Shown: positions 19,725 through 29,269, numbered from the stretch's first letter. The stretch: DNA of 64,000 nt from Streptomyces sp. NBC_01689 (GCF_036250675.1 NZ_CP109592.1:1984001-2048000); one strand, 5' to 3'. The notes: generated from the sequence alone by a model not told the origin. Numbers and translations are program-made.

Positions 19725-20228
19725 ATGAAGATCGCGACCGTCCTCGGTCAGGTCCCCGGCGGGGCCGCGAGCCGCCTGCGCCCGCGGACCGGCGACGGGC
19801 TGCGCCGGGCGGGGGCCGGCGTCGGGCCCGCGCGGCCTTGGACCGATGCGCGCACGCCCGCATGTCCGCACACGCGATCCCGTTCGTCCCGGACCGGCCG
19901 CCCCACCGCACGAGCCGGGTCGGCCCGTCCCATCCACCCGGCCGCGCGACCCCTCCCCTCCAGCGCGCCGCACCCCACGGCACATGCCGCCTCGCCCCGA
20001 GCCGTACACCCCACCACGCGAGCCAGGCCGGCCCGTCCCATCCACCCGGCCGCGCGACCCCTCCCCTCCAGCGCGCCGCACCCCACCGCCCATGCCGCCT
20101 CGCCCCGGCCCACACACCCGGCCGCGGAAACCCCCTCCCTCCGGGGCGCACGCGTGCCGGTCCGGTCATCCCGGGCCGGGGGCCCGCCGGTGCGCGCGTG
20201 CCGGGGCGAGGACCGGTTCCCGCGATGA
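19725..20228 (+). CDS. Doubtful low-complexity ORF upstream of M1 peptidase
   Basis: A 167-residue Pro/Ala/His-rich ORF. For it: a CATAGT box 6 nt before the ATG (leaderless geometry), and a stop that overlaps the peptidase ATG as ATGA. Against it: no recognisable domain, and a 108-bp tandem repeat keeps all frames open here. The peptidase frame is also open upstream. I cannot decide whether it is translated. Confidence 0.25.
   Translation: MKIATVLGQVPGGAASRLRPRTGDGLRRAGAGVGPARPWTDARTPACPHTRSRSSRTGRPTARAGSARPIHPAARPLPSSAPHPTAHAASPRAVHPTTRARPARPIHPAARPLPSSAPHPTAHAASPRPTHPAAETPSLRGARVPVRSSRAGGPPVRACRGEDRFPR
19921..20107. repeat. 108-bp tandem repeat
   Basis: A 79-bp core at 19921-19999 recurs at 20029-20107 with 2 mismatches, and the flanking DNA is also related, giving a period of 108 bp (36 codons). 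It lies in the 19416-20224 gap before the M1 peptidase. Confidence 0.9.
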
Positions 20229-21850
20229 GCGCGTCGCTCACGCCACCCCCGGACGAGGCGGGCCCGCGGGAACGACCCCGCAGGGGCCCCCGCTCCCGAC
20301 GCACGGCCGTCCTCCTCACCCTCGGAGGCGCCGTCGGGATCGCCGGGGCGGTCGCCCTCGTCGGCGCCCTCCCCTCCGAGGAGTCCGACCGCCGCTCCGA
20401 CCCCCGTTCCGTCCACCTCGACATCCAGGCCCCCGGCCCCTCCCCCGCGCCGCCCGCCGAGCCGACCCGGCCCGCCGCGGCCCCCTCCCCCGGCGCCGCG
20501 GGGCTCGGCGACCCGCTCATGCCCCTCGACGGCAACGGCGGCTACACGGTCCGGCGCTACACCCTCGACTTCGACTGGGTGGCCCCGAAGACCCCGTTCG
20601 GCGCGAGCACCACCGTCGACGCCACCGCCACCCAGGCGCTCTCCCGCTTCGACCTCGACTTCGCCGGCAACACGCTGCGCGAGGTCACCGTGGACGGCGT
20701 CCGGGCGCGCGCCGTCCGCGCCGGCGACGAACTCGTCGTCACCCCCGCCCGGCCCATCCCCCGCGGGACCGCCTTCACCGTGCGGGTCGGCTACACCGCC
20801 GACCCGGCCCGGCAACGGCACCGCGGCGACGCCATCGCGGACTACGGCTGGGTGCCGACCCCCGACGGAACCGTGCTCTACCCGCAGCCGGACGGCGCCA
20901 AAATGGTCTTTCCGGTGAACGACCATCCGAGTCTGCGAGCGCCGTACACCTTCCACATCACCACACCCCCGGGTCTCGGGGCGGTGGCCAACGGCAGGCT
21001 CGTCGAACGCGTCCGGCGGCCCGACGGGCGCGTCCGCTGGACGTACGACTCCGAGCACCCGGTCGCCGCCCAGCTGGTCCAGCTGGCGATCGGGAAGTTC
21101 ACGTCCGTCGAGAGCACCGGCCCGCACGGGCTGCCCCTCCGCGACGTGGTCCCGGACCGGCTGATCGCCGGCACCAAGGCCTACCGCTCGCTCACCCCCG
21201 CGCATCTGACCTGGCTGGAACAGCGGCTCGGCCCGTACCCCTTCCGCCGCTACGGGATCCTGGTCGCGGACACCGACCTGCCGGTGGCCCTGGAGACGCA
21301 GTCCCTGTCCGTGCTGCCGAGGGCCGACCTGCTCGGCGACCGGATCGGCGCCGAGCGCAACCTCGTCCACGAGCTGGTCCATCAGTGGACCGGCGACAGC
21401 GTCGCCGTGCGCCGCTGGTCCGACCTGTGGCTGAGCGAGGGTCACGCGCGTTTCTACGAACGCCTGTACTCCGCCGGCCACGGCGGCGAGAGCTTCGAGA
21501 GCGTGATGCGGACGGCGTACGAACAGCACGACCAGTGGCGTCGTGACGACGGCGCGCCCGCCGAACCCAAGGCGGACGGGCACCTGTTCAAGCAGATGCG
21601 CTACGACGGTTCGGCGCTGGTCCTCTACGCCCTGTGGGAGAAGGTCGGCGAGAAGACCTTCGAAAAGATCGAACGGTCCTGGGTGACGACTTATCAGGGA
21701 CGGGCCGCCGACACCCACGACTTCGTCGCGCTCGCGTCGGAGGTCGCCGGCCGGGATCTGAGCGCCTTTCTGACCCCGTGGCTGTACGGGGGGCACACCC
21801 CGCCCATGCCGGGACACCCCGACTGGCACCAGGAACCGGTCCGGGGCTGA
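20225..21850 (+). CDS. M1-family zinc metallopeptidase, membrane-anchored or secreted
   Basis: A 541-residue gluzincin. The zinc site is HELVH at 382-386 with the third ligand E405 exactly 19 residues later (LSEGHARF). An N-terminal beta-domain (YTLDFDW...) is typical of aminopeptidase N relatives; a YERLYS and C-terminal helical part complete it. Residues about 30-50 form a hydrophobic export or anchor segment after a basic start. The ATG at 20225 is preferred; the frame is open further upstream through a repeat but without family features. Likely extracytoplasmic peptide trimming. Confidence 0.9.
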   Translation: MSASLTPPPDEAGPRERPRRGPRSRRTAVLLTLGGAVGIAGAVALVGALPSEESDRRSDPRSVHLDIQAPGPSPAPPAEPTRPAAAPSPGAAGLGDPLMPLDGNGGYTVRRYTLDFDWVAPKTPFGASTTVDATATQALSRFDLDFAGNTLREVTVDGVRARAVRAGDELVVTPARPIPRGTAFTVRVGYTADPARQRHRGDAIADYGWVPTPDGTVLYPQPDGAKMVFPVNDHPSLRAPYTFHITTPPGLGAVANGRLVERVRRPDGRVRWTYDSEHPVAAQLVQLAIGKFTSVESTGPHGLPLRDVVPDRLIAGTKAYRSLTPAHLTWLEQRLGPYPFRRYGILVADTDLPVALETQSLSVLPRADLLGDRIGAERNLVHELVHQWTGDSVAVRRWSDLWLSEGHARFYERLYSAGHGGESFESVMRTAYEQHDQWRRDDGAPAEPKADGHLFKQMRYDGSALVLYALWEKVGEKTFEKIERSWVTTYQGRAADTHDFVALASEVAGRDLSAFLTPWLYGGHTPPMPGHPDWHQEPVRG

Positions 21851-22182
21851 GCCGCCGCGCGGTCAGCGTCCGGCCACGCTCCCCCGCACCCGGCACCCGG
21901 ACCGTCAGCATTCCGTAACGGCTCGTCACCCGGCCCCGCCCGGCCACCACGCGGCGCCGCGGCACCCCCGTCACGATCACTCACGCACGGGACGGAAAAG
22001 TCGCTGACCGTCCATCAGATCTGATGATCCTGCCGCCGACCGGGTGGCCTCCGTCCGGCCGCTGGTCCACATCGGTGACGCTCGGCGCGCCGTCGCGTGT
22101 CGGGCACGGAAACGTACAGGGGGTGGTGCAAGGGGCAACTCCTTGTCCCGGCCGCGACGAGCATGGTTGGAGACCTTCCGCG
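21851..22182. other. Gap before amidase, with a palindrome
   Basis: No gene seen. The only ordered element is the 14-bp perfect palindrome at 22013-22026. Confidence 0.6.
22013..22026. promoter_or_regulatory. 14-bp palindrome upstream of amidase
   Basis: CATCAGATCTGATG is perfectly self-complementary and AT-richer than its surroundings. It lies 157 nt before the amidase start and may be a regulator site; the family is unknown. Confidence 0.5.
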
Positions 22183-24150
22183 ATGAAGAGACGTTCCACC
22201 CGCCGAGTCCCCGGCGCCGGACGAGGGCACCGCCGGACCGTCCGCATGACCGCGTCCGCCGCTCTCCTGGTTCCCCTGCTGACCGGCACCCCGGCCTGCG
22301 GGAGCCCGACGGACGACCGGAAGCTGCAGAACGTCTTCACCGACGCGGCGGACGAGTACCACGTACCGCGCAGCGTGCTCATGGGCGTCTCGTACCTGCA
22401 GTCGCGCTGGGACACCCGGCCCGGCACCCCGAGCGTCGCCGGCGGCTACGGTCCGATGCACCTGGTGGACACCCGCCGGGCCCAGGACCCGTCGACGTCC
22501 CAGGAGGGGCGGGCCGGAGGACCCGCGATCGCCGCGGGCCCCCCGGGCGACCGCGCCGACCAGCCGGCGGACCTGCGCCACGCCGCCCGTCTGATCGGAA
22601 CCCCGGCGGTACGGCTGCGGACGGACGCCGCCGCCAACGTGCGCGGCGGCGCCGCGCTCCTGGCCGCCGTGCAGCGCCGGCTCGGCAAGCCGCTCAGCTC
22701 CGACCCCGAGGACTGGTGGGACGCCGTCGCACGCTTCTCGGGCACGGGTGACGCCGCGTCGGCCGCGACGTACGCGAACGACGTGTTCGCCCTGATCCGC
22801 CAGGGCGCGCACCGCACCACCGACGACGGAGAGCTCGTCACCCTTCCCGCGAGCCCGCGGGTGCGCCCGCGCGCCGCCGACGTGCAGAAGGCGCGCCGGG
22901 CGCAGGAGGTCGAGTGCCCGCCGGAGCTGGACTGCGACTGGATCGGGGCGCCGTACGAGCGGACGGACGACGGCAGCTACGGCAACCACGACGTGGCCGA
23001 CCGGCCGAGGGACCAGAAGATCGAGTACATCGTCATCCACGACACCGAGGCGGACATGTCGTCGATGCTGCACACCGTCCGGAACCCGAAGCAGCCGTCG
23101 TGGCACTACTCGATCCGTTCCAGCGACGGCCAGGTGACCCAGCACGTCAGGACCAAGGACATCGCCTGGCACGCCGGAAACCAGTTGGTGAACGCCCGTT
23201 CGATCGGCATCGAGCACGAGGGATTCCTCAAACAGCCCGACACCTGGTACACGGAACAGATGTACCGGGCGTCGGCCCGGCTGGTGCGCTACCTCGCGAA
23301 GAAGTACGACATCCCGCTCGACCGTCAGCACATCCTCGGGCATGACAACGTGCCGGGTCCGACCGCCTCGTCGATTCCCGGGATGCACGACGACCCGGGG
23401 CCCTTCTGGGACTGGCGGCACTATTTCGACCTCCTCGGCGCCCCGCTGCGTGCCACCGCCGGGCCCGACAGCGACCTGGTGACCGTGCTGCCGGACTACG
23501 CCGGCCACCAGCCGACGTTCACGGGCTGCGCCGGGGCCGGCACGCCCTGCGCGGCGCACGGTTCCGGCGCGGTGCGCCTGCGCACCGCGCCGGACGAGAG
23601 CGCTCCGCTGGTCCAGGACCCCGGCCGGCGCCCGAAGGGCGAGGCCTCCACGGTGGACGTCGACGATCTGGGAGCACGGGTCTCCACGGGGCAGACCTTC
23701 GCGGTGGCGGGGTACGAGGGCGACTGGACGGCGATCTGGTACCAGGGTCAGCGGGCGTGGTTCAAGAACGCGCCGGACCACCCGACCGCCGTCGGCGCGC
23801 GTGGCCGGATGGTGACTCCGAGGCCGGGCCTGAGCGAGGTCCCGGTCTACGGGCGTGCCCTCCCGGAGAAGGACGCCTACCCCGACGGCGTGGAGGAGGA
23901 GGCCGAGTCGCCGCTGCCGTACCACTTCCTCGCGGGTCAGCGGTACGCGACCGAGGCCCGTCTCGTCGGGTCCCACATCGACAGGTCGGAGTTCCGTGAC
24001 GTGCCGAGCCCGGTCGTGACGGGGCGTGAGCAGTGGTACGAGATCCAGCTCGGGCACCGGATCGCCTTCGTCCGGGCGAGCGACGTGGACGTGATCGAGT
24101 CCCAGGGGTCCGAGCCCACGGCGGGACAGGCGGCCCCGCCCCACGACTGA
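22183..24150 (+). CDS. Exported N-acetylmuramoyl-L-alanine amidase (Amidase_2)
   Basis: A 655-residue cell-wall hydrolase. After a signal peptide (ending near TGTPACGS, Cys39; not a clean lipobox) comes a lytic-transglycosylase-like helical domain (VPRSVLMGVSYLQSRWD). The Amidase_2/PGRP domain spans about 280-430 with VIHDTEAD (H286), IAWHAGN (H330) and ILGHDNVPGP (H387), residues that fit the zinc and catalytic site. The C-terminal part has two SH3-like stretches, the first with a Cys pair (FTGCAGAGTPCA). It should cut the stem peptide from muramic acid. An ATG at 22183 starts the signal peptide. Confidence 0.9.
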   Translation: MKRRSTRRVPGAGRGHRRTVRMTASAALLVPLLTGTPACGSPTDDRKLQNVFTDAADEYHVPRSVLMGVSYLQSRWDTRPGTPSVAGGYGPMHLVDTRRAQDPSTSQEGRAGGPAIAAGPPGDRADQPADLRHAARLIGTPAVRLRTDAAANVRGGAALLAAVQRRLGKPLSSDPEDWWDAVARFSGTGDAASAATYANDVFALIRQGAHRTTDDGELVTLPASPRVRPRAADVQKARRAQEVECPPELDCDWIGAPYERTDDGSYGNHDVADRPRDQKIEYIVIHDTEADMSSMLHTVRNPKQPSWHYSIRSSDGQVTQHVRTKDIAWHAGNQLVNARSIGIEHEGFLKQPDTWYTEQMYRASARLVRYLAKKYDIPLDRQHILGHDNVPGPTASSIPGMHDDPGPFWDWRHYFDLLGAPLRATAGPDSDLVTVLPDYAGHQPTFTGCAGAGTPCAAHGSGAVRLRTAPDESAPLVQDPGRRPKGEASTVDVDDLGARVSTGQTFAVAGYEGDWTAIWYQGQRAWFKNAPDHPTAVGARGRMVTPRPGLSEVPVYGRALPEKDAYPDGVEEEAESPLPYHFLAGQRYATEARLVGSHIDRSEFRDVPSPVVTGREQWYEIQLGHRIAFVRASDVDVIESQGSEPTAGQAAPPHD

Positions 24151-24198
24151 CGGCAGACGGCAGACGGCAGACGGCAGACGGCAGACGGCAGACGGCAG
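24150..24198. repeat. Seven copies of ACGGCAG immediately after the amidase stop
   Basis: Exactly seven perfect tandem 7-bp units begin on the last base of the amidase TGA. Imperfect GTCACGCC and TTCACCCC repeats follow at about 24274-24318. Copy number could vary between strains. Confidence 0.9.
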
Positions 24199-24307
24199 AA
24201 GACTGGCGGATGAAGACGGACGACGGACGGAAGGCCCCGGCGCGGGCTGGGACGGTGTCACGGTCGGCTTCCCCGTCACGCCGTCACGCCGTCACCCCTT
24301 CACCCCT

Positions 24308-26527
24308 TCACCCCGTCTCCCCAGACGGTCCGCCGCCCTCATGGTCGGCCGGTGGTCCGGCGAGGGAGGCCTCGATGCGGCGGAGCTGGTGATCCATCGC
24401 CGTCAGCCACACCTCGAGATCGACCAGAGTGGGCAGCCCCGGATGGTGCCGGGGCAGCGGTGGAGCGCAGGGCCGCCGCCCGGGAGCGGGTCCCCGGTCC
24501 TTCGTCAGGTGCACGGCGACGCGTTCCACGTCCGTCGTCAGTTCCGCGGCGGTCCTGCGTGCCCAGGCGCAGGCATCCGGCGGCACGTCGGCGGACGGCA
24601 CCTCGAAGCAGGGGAGCCGCTGGGCACCCAGCACGGTGTGGTAGGCCACCACGAGCACCCCGTGCCAGTCGGCCTGGACCCCTTCCCCCGCGACGGGCGG
24701 CTCGCTGCGGAACTGGGCGTAGGCGGCCTCCGCCAGCCGCAGGTGGTGCAGGGCGGGATAGGTGGAGGGCGCGCAGGGATCGGCGTCCGGCGCGTCCAGC
24801 AGCGCCTCGACCGTGGCGGGGACCAGGGCCCCGCAGGAGCGCAGCAGACCCGCCATGGTGCGGCGGACCTCCTTGCGCGCCCCCGCCGGCCAGGCCAGCA
24901 GTCCGCACAGCAGGCCGATGACGCTGCCGGTGACGACATCCACGAGACGTGCCTCCGACAGCCGCCAGGTGGTCGGGGTGATCTGGGCGAAGGCGAGCGA
25001 GACGACCAGGGTGAACAGCCCCTGGGCCCAGGCGACTCCCAGCAGGGGTCCCAGGGCGAAGGCCACGAGCATGCCCGGCACGAGGAGGATCGCGTAGGCG
25101 TCCAGGTGCCGGCCTACGGCGATGAGCAGCGCGCCCGCCGCGACGGCTCCCACCAGATTGCCGGTCACCGCCTCGCGGACCGCGCGCCAGGTGGCGCCGA
25201 CCGTGGTGCGCGCGAGGGTCAGGACCGTCAGCAGGACCCAGAATCCGTGCGCGAGGTCGAGCGTGCCCGCGACGAGCCGGGCGACGGCGAGGCCGCACGC
25301 GACCCGTACCGCGTTCTGGAACCACACGGAGCGATGGGTCGCGTTGCCCGCGATCCGGCGCACCCACAGCCGTGACGTGGGCAGGTCCACGTACCAGAAG
25401 AGGTCGCGGGGCGAGAGCGGTGTGCGGCGGCGTCCGGCGGCGGCGACCTCGACGGCGGTCACCGCGATCCACGCGGACTCCGCCAGCGTCAGCACCGCGG
25501 CCTGCCCGCGCAGCACCCGGCCGTCCACGGCCCGTTCGGCGGGATCGGCCGAGCGGCGGATCCGGTCCGCCTGGAACCCCTGGATCTCCTCCCGCAGCGG
25601 GCCGGCCGTCGGCGGCGGCCGGCCGGTGCGCAGGGACGCCGCGGTGCCGGCGCACGCGTCCGCGACGCGGGCGCGCAGCGCCGCGGAGGCCGGGTCCCTG
25701 CCCAGGGGCACACCCTCGGATGCGGAGAGTTCGGACTGGGAGGCCAGTTGGTCCAGGATCCTGCGGGCCGCGGCGCCCGCCTGTCCGAGCGCCCGGTCCC
25801 CGCGTCCCGGGCCGGTGGGCCGCTCGCCGGGCGCGACCCGGGACAACCGCATCCCCTCGCTCCGTTCCCGCAGGGTCGCGACGGGGACGCGGTCCGGCTC
25901 GGCCGCCGCCACCGCGCCCGTCTCCAGGGCGTCGGCGAGCAGAGCCCGGAAGCTCCGGGCGGGCGGGCCGCGCAACAGGTAGGCCTGGCACAGCGCGAGG
26001 AGGGCGACGCCGACGGCCACCCCGGTCAGCCGGCCGCCCAGCGTTTCGGGGGCGTAGGGCGGGAAGCAGGCGAGGATGTAGAGGAGTTGCAGACCGGTGG
26101 CGGGTCCCGCCGCGCGCGGTCCGGCCACGACGCTGAAGCTCAGCAGGAACCCGGCGACCAGCATGCCGGCCACGGCGGCCGCCGTGGACTGCGCCAGCAT
26201 GGTGCCCAGCGCGACGAGGGCCAGCCCGAACGGCAGGGTCCGCAGCGTGATCCACGCCTGCCGGCGGCCGGTGCCGGGGATGGCGGACAGCAGACCGAGC
26301 GCGATCGGCGTGAACAGCGCGTACAGCGCCGTCACGGGTTCGTGGAGGCCGTAGAGGAAGACGTAGAAGCCCGCGGCCGCCGAGCAGGTGACCTGTACGG
26401 AGCGCCGCAGGACCGCGGAACGGGCGGGCCCGGGTCTCATACCCGCTCGCCGCCCGCGCGGGGCCGCCCGGCCCGGCCGGTCCGTGACGGAGACGGCTGC
26501 GGTGCGCTCCTGCGTCGGGTGGGGCAC
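24308..26527 (-). CDS. FUSC-family membrane protein (aromatic-acid exporter type)
   Basis: A 739-residue protein with two sets of hydrophobic segments (about 35-190 and 415-550) around a large soluble region. This is the architecture of the FUSC family (fusaric acid resistance/AaeB-like), which exports aromatic acids and related compounds. The GTG at 26527 has GAGAGGA about 10 nt upstream; the ATG about 29 codons later is an alternative. It is divergent from a hydrolase gene across about 200 bp without a recognised operator. Confidence 0.85.
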   Translation of the reverse strand: MPHPTQERTAAVSVTDRPGRAAPRGRRAGMRPGPARSAVLRRSVQVTCSAAAGFYVFLYGLHEPVTALYALFTPIALGLLSAIPGTGRRQAWITLRTLPFGLALVALGTMLAQSTAAAVAGMLVAGFLLSFSVVAGPRAAGPATGLQLLYILACFPPYAPETLGGRLTGVAVGVALLALCQAYLLRGPPARSFRALLADALETGAVAAAEPDRVPVATLRERSEGMRLSRVAPGERPTGPGRGDRALGQAGAAARRILDQLASQSELSASEGVPLGRDPASAALRARVADACAGTAASLRTGRPPPTAGPLREEIQGFQADRIRRSADPAERAVDGRVLRGQAAVLTLAESAWIAVTAVEVAAAGRRRTPLSPRDLFWYVDLPTSRLWVRRIAGNATHRSVWFQNAVRVACGLAVARLVAGTLDLAHGFWVLLTVLTLARTTVGATWRAVREAVTGNLVGAVAAGALLIAVGRHLDAYAILLVPGMLVAFALGPLLGVAWAQGLFTLVVSLAFAQITPTTWRLSEARLVDVVTGSVIGLLCGLLAWPAGARKEVRRTMAGLLRSCGALVPATVEALLDAPDADPCAPSTYPALHHLRLAEAAYAQFRSEPPVAGEGVQADWHGVLVVAYHTVLGAQRLPCFEVPSADVPPDACAWARRTAAELTTDVERVAVHLTKDRGPAPGRRPCAPPLPRHHPGLPTLVDLEVWLTAMDHQLRRIEASLAGPPADHEGGGPSGETG

Positions 26528-26729
26528 ATGCGGACGATCCTCTCGGCAGACGCCGCGCGGGCTCGCCGGCGACCGGACCCCCGCTCATTTTCGACCCGGC
26601 GGAGGTGCCGCGCACGCGGTGCCGGTGGCGGCCGTGGTCGCCGGGTGCGGGCGGGTGGGGAGACTCGTAGCCTGGGACGGTGCGGTCACGGCCCGGGGGC
26701 GTCCGCCGGGCCGGGCAACGGGAGTCGCC

Positions 26730-28019
26730 ATGGCGTACCGGTTCCACGAGAACGACCAGTTCGACCACGAGATACGGATGGCGCTGGGTTCCGTCTGGTG
26801 GCACGGCGCGGACGTGGGCGAGGTGCTGGCGACGTCGGCCACCGTGGCGGGCGCCGGAGGCGAGACCTGGTTCTGGACCTGGGCCGCGCTCGGCCGGCGC
26901 GTCCGGGAGCAGGCTGAGCGGAGCGCGTCCCGTGGCAGGCGGGTCACCGCCCGGGACGCGTTCCTGCGGGCCGCGGGGTATTTCGCCCTGGCCCTGGCGG
27001 GCGCCGAGTCGTGCGAGGACCCGCAGACGCGTCTGCGCGAGGTGTTCGCGGAGCACCGCGCGTGCTTCGACCGGTTCGCACGGGCGTGGGACCCGCCCGC
27101 CGAGCGCGTGGCCGTCCCGTACGAGGACACAACACTGCCGGGCTACCTGCTCGGCCCGCCCGGCCCGCCCGGCCGGCTGCCGACGGTGATCGTCAACAAC
27201 GGCGCTGCCGGTGCGGTCAGTTCCGCCTGGACGCTGCTCGGCGCGCCGGCCGTCGCCCGGGGGTACCGTGCGCTGCTGTTCGACGGGCCCGGCCAGCAGT
27301 CCATGCTGTTCGACCGCGGGGTGACGTTCCGTCCGGACTGGGAGAAGGTCGTCACACCGGTCGTGGACCTCCTGTCCGCGCGGTCCGACGTCGACGCCGG
27401 GCGTATCGCGCTCGCCGGGGTCGGCCAGGCCGGATACTGGGTGCCGCGCGCGCTCGCGTTCGAGCACCGGATCGCGGCCGCGGTCGCCGATCCGGGTGTC
27501 GTCGCCGTCGTGGAGAGCTGGTGGCACAGCCTCGGCCCGGAGGTGCGGGGCCTGTGGGACTCCGGTGACCGGGACGCGTTCGACCACGTGGTCCGCGAGG
27601 CACTGGCCGCGGACCCGGCGCTCGCCGCGCGGTGGCGCGGGCGGGCCCGGCCGTACGGGGTCTACTCGCCGTACGACCTGCTGGCCGAGATCGGCCGGTA
27701 CGACGTGACCCCGGTGGCCGCGCGGATCACCACCCCGCTGCTGATCACCATGCCGGAAGGGGAACGCCTCTGGCCCGGTGCCTCGAGACGGCTCTACGAC
27801 GCGCTGCCCGGTCCGAAGGCGCTGGTCTGTTTCACCGAGGCCGAGGGAGCCCAGCTGCACGGCGAGCCGATGGGCCGCGCGGTGTTCGAACAGCGGATCT
27901 TCGACTGGCTGGACGCGCGACTGGCCCCCGGCCCGCCGGATCCGTCCGGCCGCCCGGGCACCGGTACCGGCACCGGCACCGGCACCGGCGCACAAGGGGG
28001 CGGGGTCCCCGGGGCCTGA
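26730..28019 (+). CDS. Alpha/beta-hydrolase-fold protein lacking the nucleophile serine
   Basis: A 429-residue protein of the FrsA/dihydropseudooxynicotine-hydrolase type, with a helical N-terminal cap and the fold core from about residue 130. At the nucleophile elbow, relatives read GxSxGG or GVSQAGYW; here residues 230-235 are GVGQAG, so the Ser is Gly232 (codon GGC, one base from AGC). The late acid/His region (TMPEGERLW, EGAQLHGEP) seems kept. The enzyme may be inactive or altered. The ATG follows GGGAG. The last residues are Gly-Thr repeats from a GGCACC hexamer tract at about 27958-27990. Confidence 0.82.
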   Translation: MAYRFHENDQFDHEIRMALGSVWWHGADVGEVLATSATVAGAGGETWFWTWAALGRRVREQAERSASRGRRVTARDAFLRAAGYFALALAGAESCEDPQTRLREVFAEHRACFDRFARAWDPPAERVAVPYEDTTLPGYLLGPPGPPGRLPTVIVNNGAAGAVSSAWTLLGAPAVARGYRALLFDGPGQQSMLFDRGVTFRPDWEKVVTPVVDLLSARSDVDAGRIALAGVGQAGYWVPRALAFEHRIAAAVADPGVVAVVESWWHSLGPEVRGLWDSGDRDAFDHVVREALAADPALAARWRGRARPYGVYSPYDLLAEIGRYDVTPVAARITTPLLITMPEGERLWPGASRRLYDALPGPKALVCFTEAEGAQLHGEPMGRAVFEQRIFDWLDARLAPGPPDPSGRPGTGTGTGTGTGAQGGGVPGA

Positions 28020-28039
28020 CCCCGGAGATCCCCGCCCCC
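27996..28039. terminator. Bidirectional hairpin between convergent genes
   Basis: Perfect 10-bp arms GGGGGCGGGG and CCCCGCCCCC flank a 24-nt loop. It covers the hydrolase stop and lies just before the chitinase stop, so it can serve both. Confidence 0.7.
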
Positions 28040-28054
28040 GTTCGCGTCAGGGCC

Positions 28055-29269
28055 TCAACAGGCGCCCTCGTCCTGCCAGACACCCCAGTCCGAGGCGACC
28101 GGAGTCTCGTTCTGGGTCCACCACTTGGCCTTCCAGTTGTGCTGGTTGTACGACACCTCGTTGCCGGCGGTGTAGACGGCGGCCGAGCTCCAGGCCGTCT
28201 TGCACCCCGTACCCGGGGGCGTAGAGGTCGGGGTGGGAGTGGGGGTCGAGGTGGGCGGCGTCGCCCCGGCGAACTTCACCGAGTACTTCGCGAAGTCCCA
28301 GGCGTTCTGTGCCACGCTGGAGCAAGTGCCGGACGTACGGCCGCCGTTGTCCGCCGGGGTGCACTGGCGGTCGCGGTTGAGGGACCAGAACGTGAAGCGG
28401 TCCATGTGGTGACCGGTCGCGTAGTCCAGCACGGTCTGGAAGTCGGCCTGCGAGAAGTACTCGCCGGCGTCGCTGCGCCCGTTCATCCCGGAGAAGCCCT
28501 CGTGGGCGTAGGCGGTCGCCTGGTCCCAGCCGAAGGTGGACTGCAGGATCTGGTTGAAGTTGGTGAGCGCCCCGGTCTGCGAGGCCGCGCCGTTGAAGCC
28601 GCCGTCGAACGGCATGATGGAGAAGTTGTTCGGGGTGAACCCCTGCGACTTGGCCTCCAGCAGCATCTGCTTGCCGAACCAGCCGGTGCCGTCCGCCGTG
28701 CCCGCGGTGGTGACGGAGACGTAGAGGCCCGGGTTGTTCTGCTGGAGGATCTTGGCGGCGCCGATCTCGTTCCTGACGGCCGCGGTGTTCTCGTACTCCG
28801 GCTCCTCCAGGTCGAAGTCGATGGCGTGCAGGCCGTACTTGGTGATGACCTGCTGGTAGGCCGCGGCTGTGGAGGAGGCGTCCGAGCACACCTGGCCGAG
28901 CTTCGTCCCGCCGTACCCGCCGATGGAGACGGAGACGTCGCCGCCCCTGGCCCGGATGGTGTTGACGACCGACTGGACGGCCGTGTCGGAGGAGACGGCG
29001 GCTGTGCCGCCCCATGTGGGGCTGCAGCCACCGCCGTTGGGGGCGAGGACGAAGGCCAGCTGGAACGCCTTCAGACCGGTGGCGTCCATGATGGCGGCCG
29101 CGTCCGGCGGGTCGTTGTCGAGTGGCATCAGATAGGGAGCCGCGGCGTACCAGCGGTTGCTGAGGGCGGAGGTCGCGCCGGAGGCGCTGCCCGCGATCAG
29201 TGCGGTCGTGCCCGCCGCGGCGATTCCTACGGCGGCGACTGCGCCCAGACAGGCGCGAAGACGTCTCAC
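28055..29269 (-). CDS. Secreted GH18 chitinase with C-terminal CBM5/12
   Basis: A 404-residue exported chitinase. The GTG at 29269 follows GGAGG. The signal peptide ends near GSASGA (about 30). The GH18 domain carries SVSIGGYGG (about 114-121) and the catalytic DFDLE at 151-155, with E155 as acid. A Pro/Thr linker (PTSTPTPTPTSTPPG) leads to a Trp-rich chitin-binding module (W-x-AAVYTAGNEVSY, KAKWWTQNETP) at about 350-404. It hydrolyses chitin outside the cell. Two chitinase-type direct repeats lie upstream, so DasR control is likely. Confidence 0.95.
   Translation of the reverse strand: MRRLRACLGAVAAVGIAAAGTTALIAGSASGATSALSNRWYAAAPYLMPLDNDPPDAAAIMDATGLKAFQLAFVLAPNGGGCSPTWGGTAAVSSDTAVQSVVNTIRARGGDVSVSIGGYGGTKLGQVCSDASSTAAAYQQVITKYGLHAIDFDLEEPEYENTAAVRNEIGAAKILQQNNPGLYVSVTTAGTADGTGWFGKQMLLEAKSQGFTPNNFSIMPFDGGFNGAASQTGALTNFNQILQSTFGWDQATAYAHEGFSGMNGRSDAGEYFSQADFQTVLDYATGHHMDRFTFWSLNRDRQCTPADNGGRTSGTCSSVAQNAWDFAKYSVKFAGATPPTSTPTPTPTSTPPGTGCKTAWSSAAVYTAGNEVSYNQHNWKAKWWTQNETPVASDWGVWQDEGAC

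Noticed and set aside
24339-27995. A 1218-codon minus-strand frame
   Set aside because: Runs antisense to the alpha/beta hydrolase and out of frame through the FUSC gene; Arg/Pro-rich without domains.
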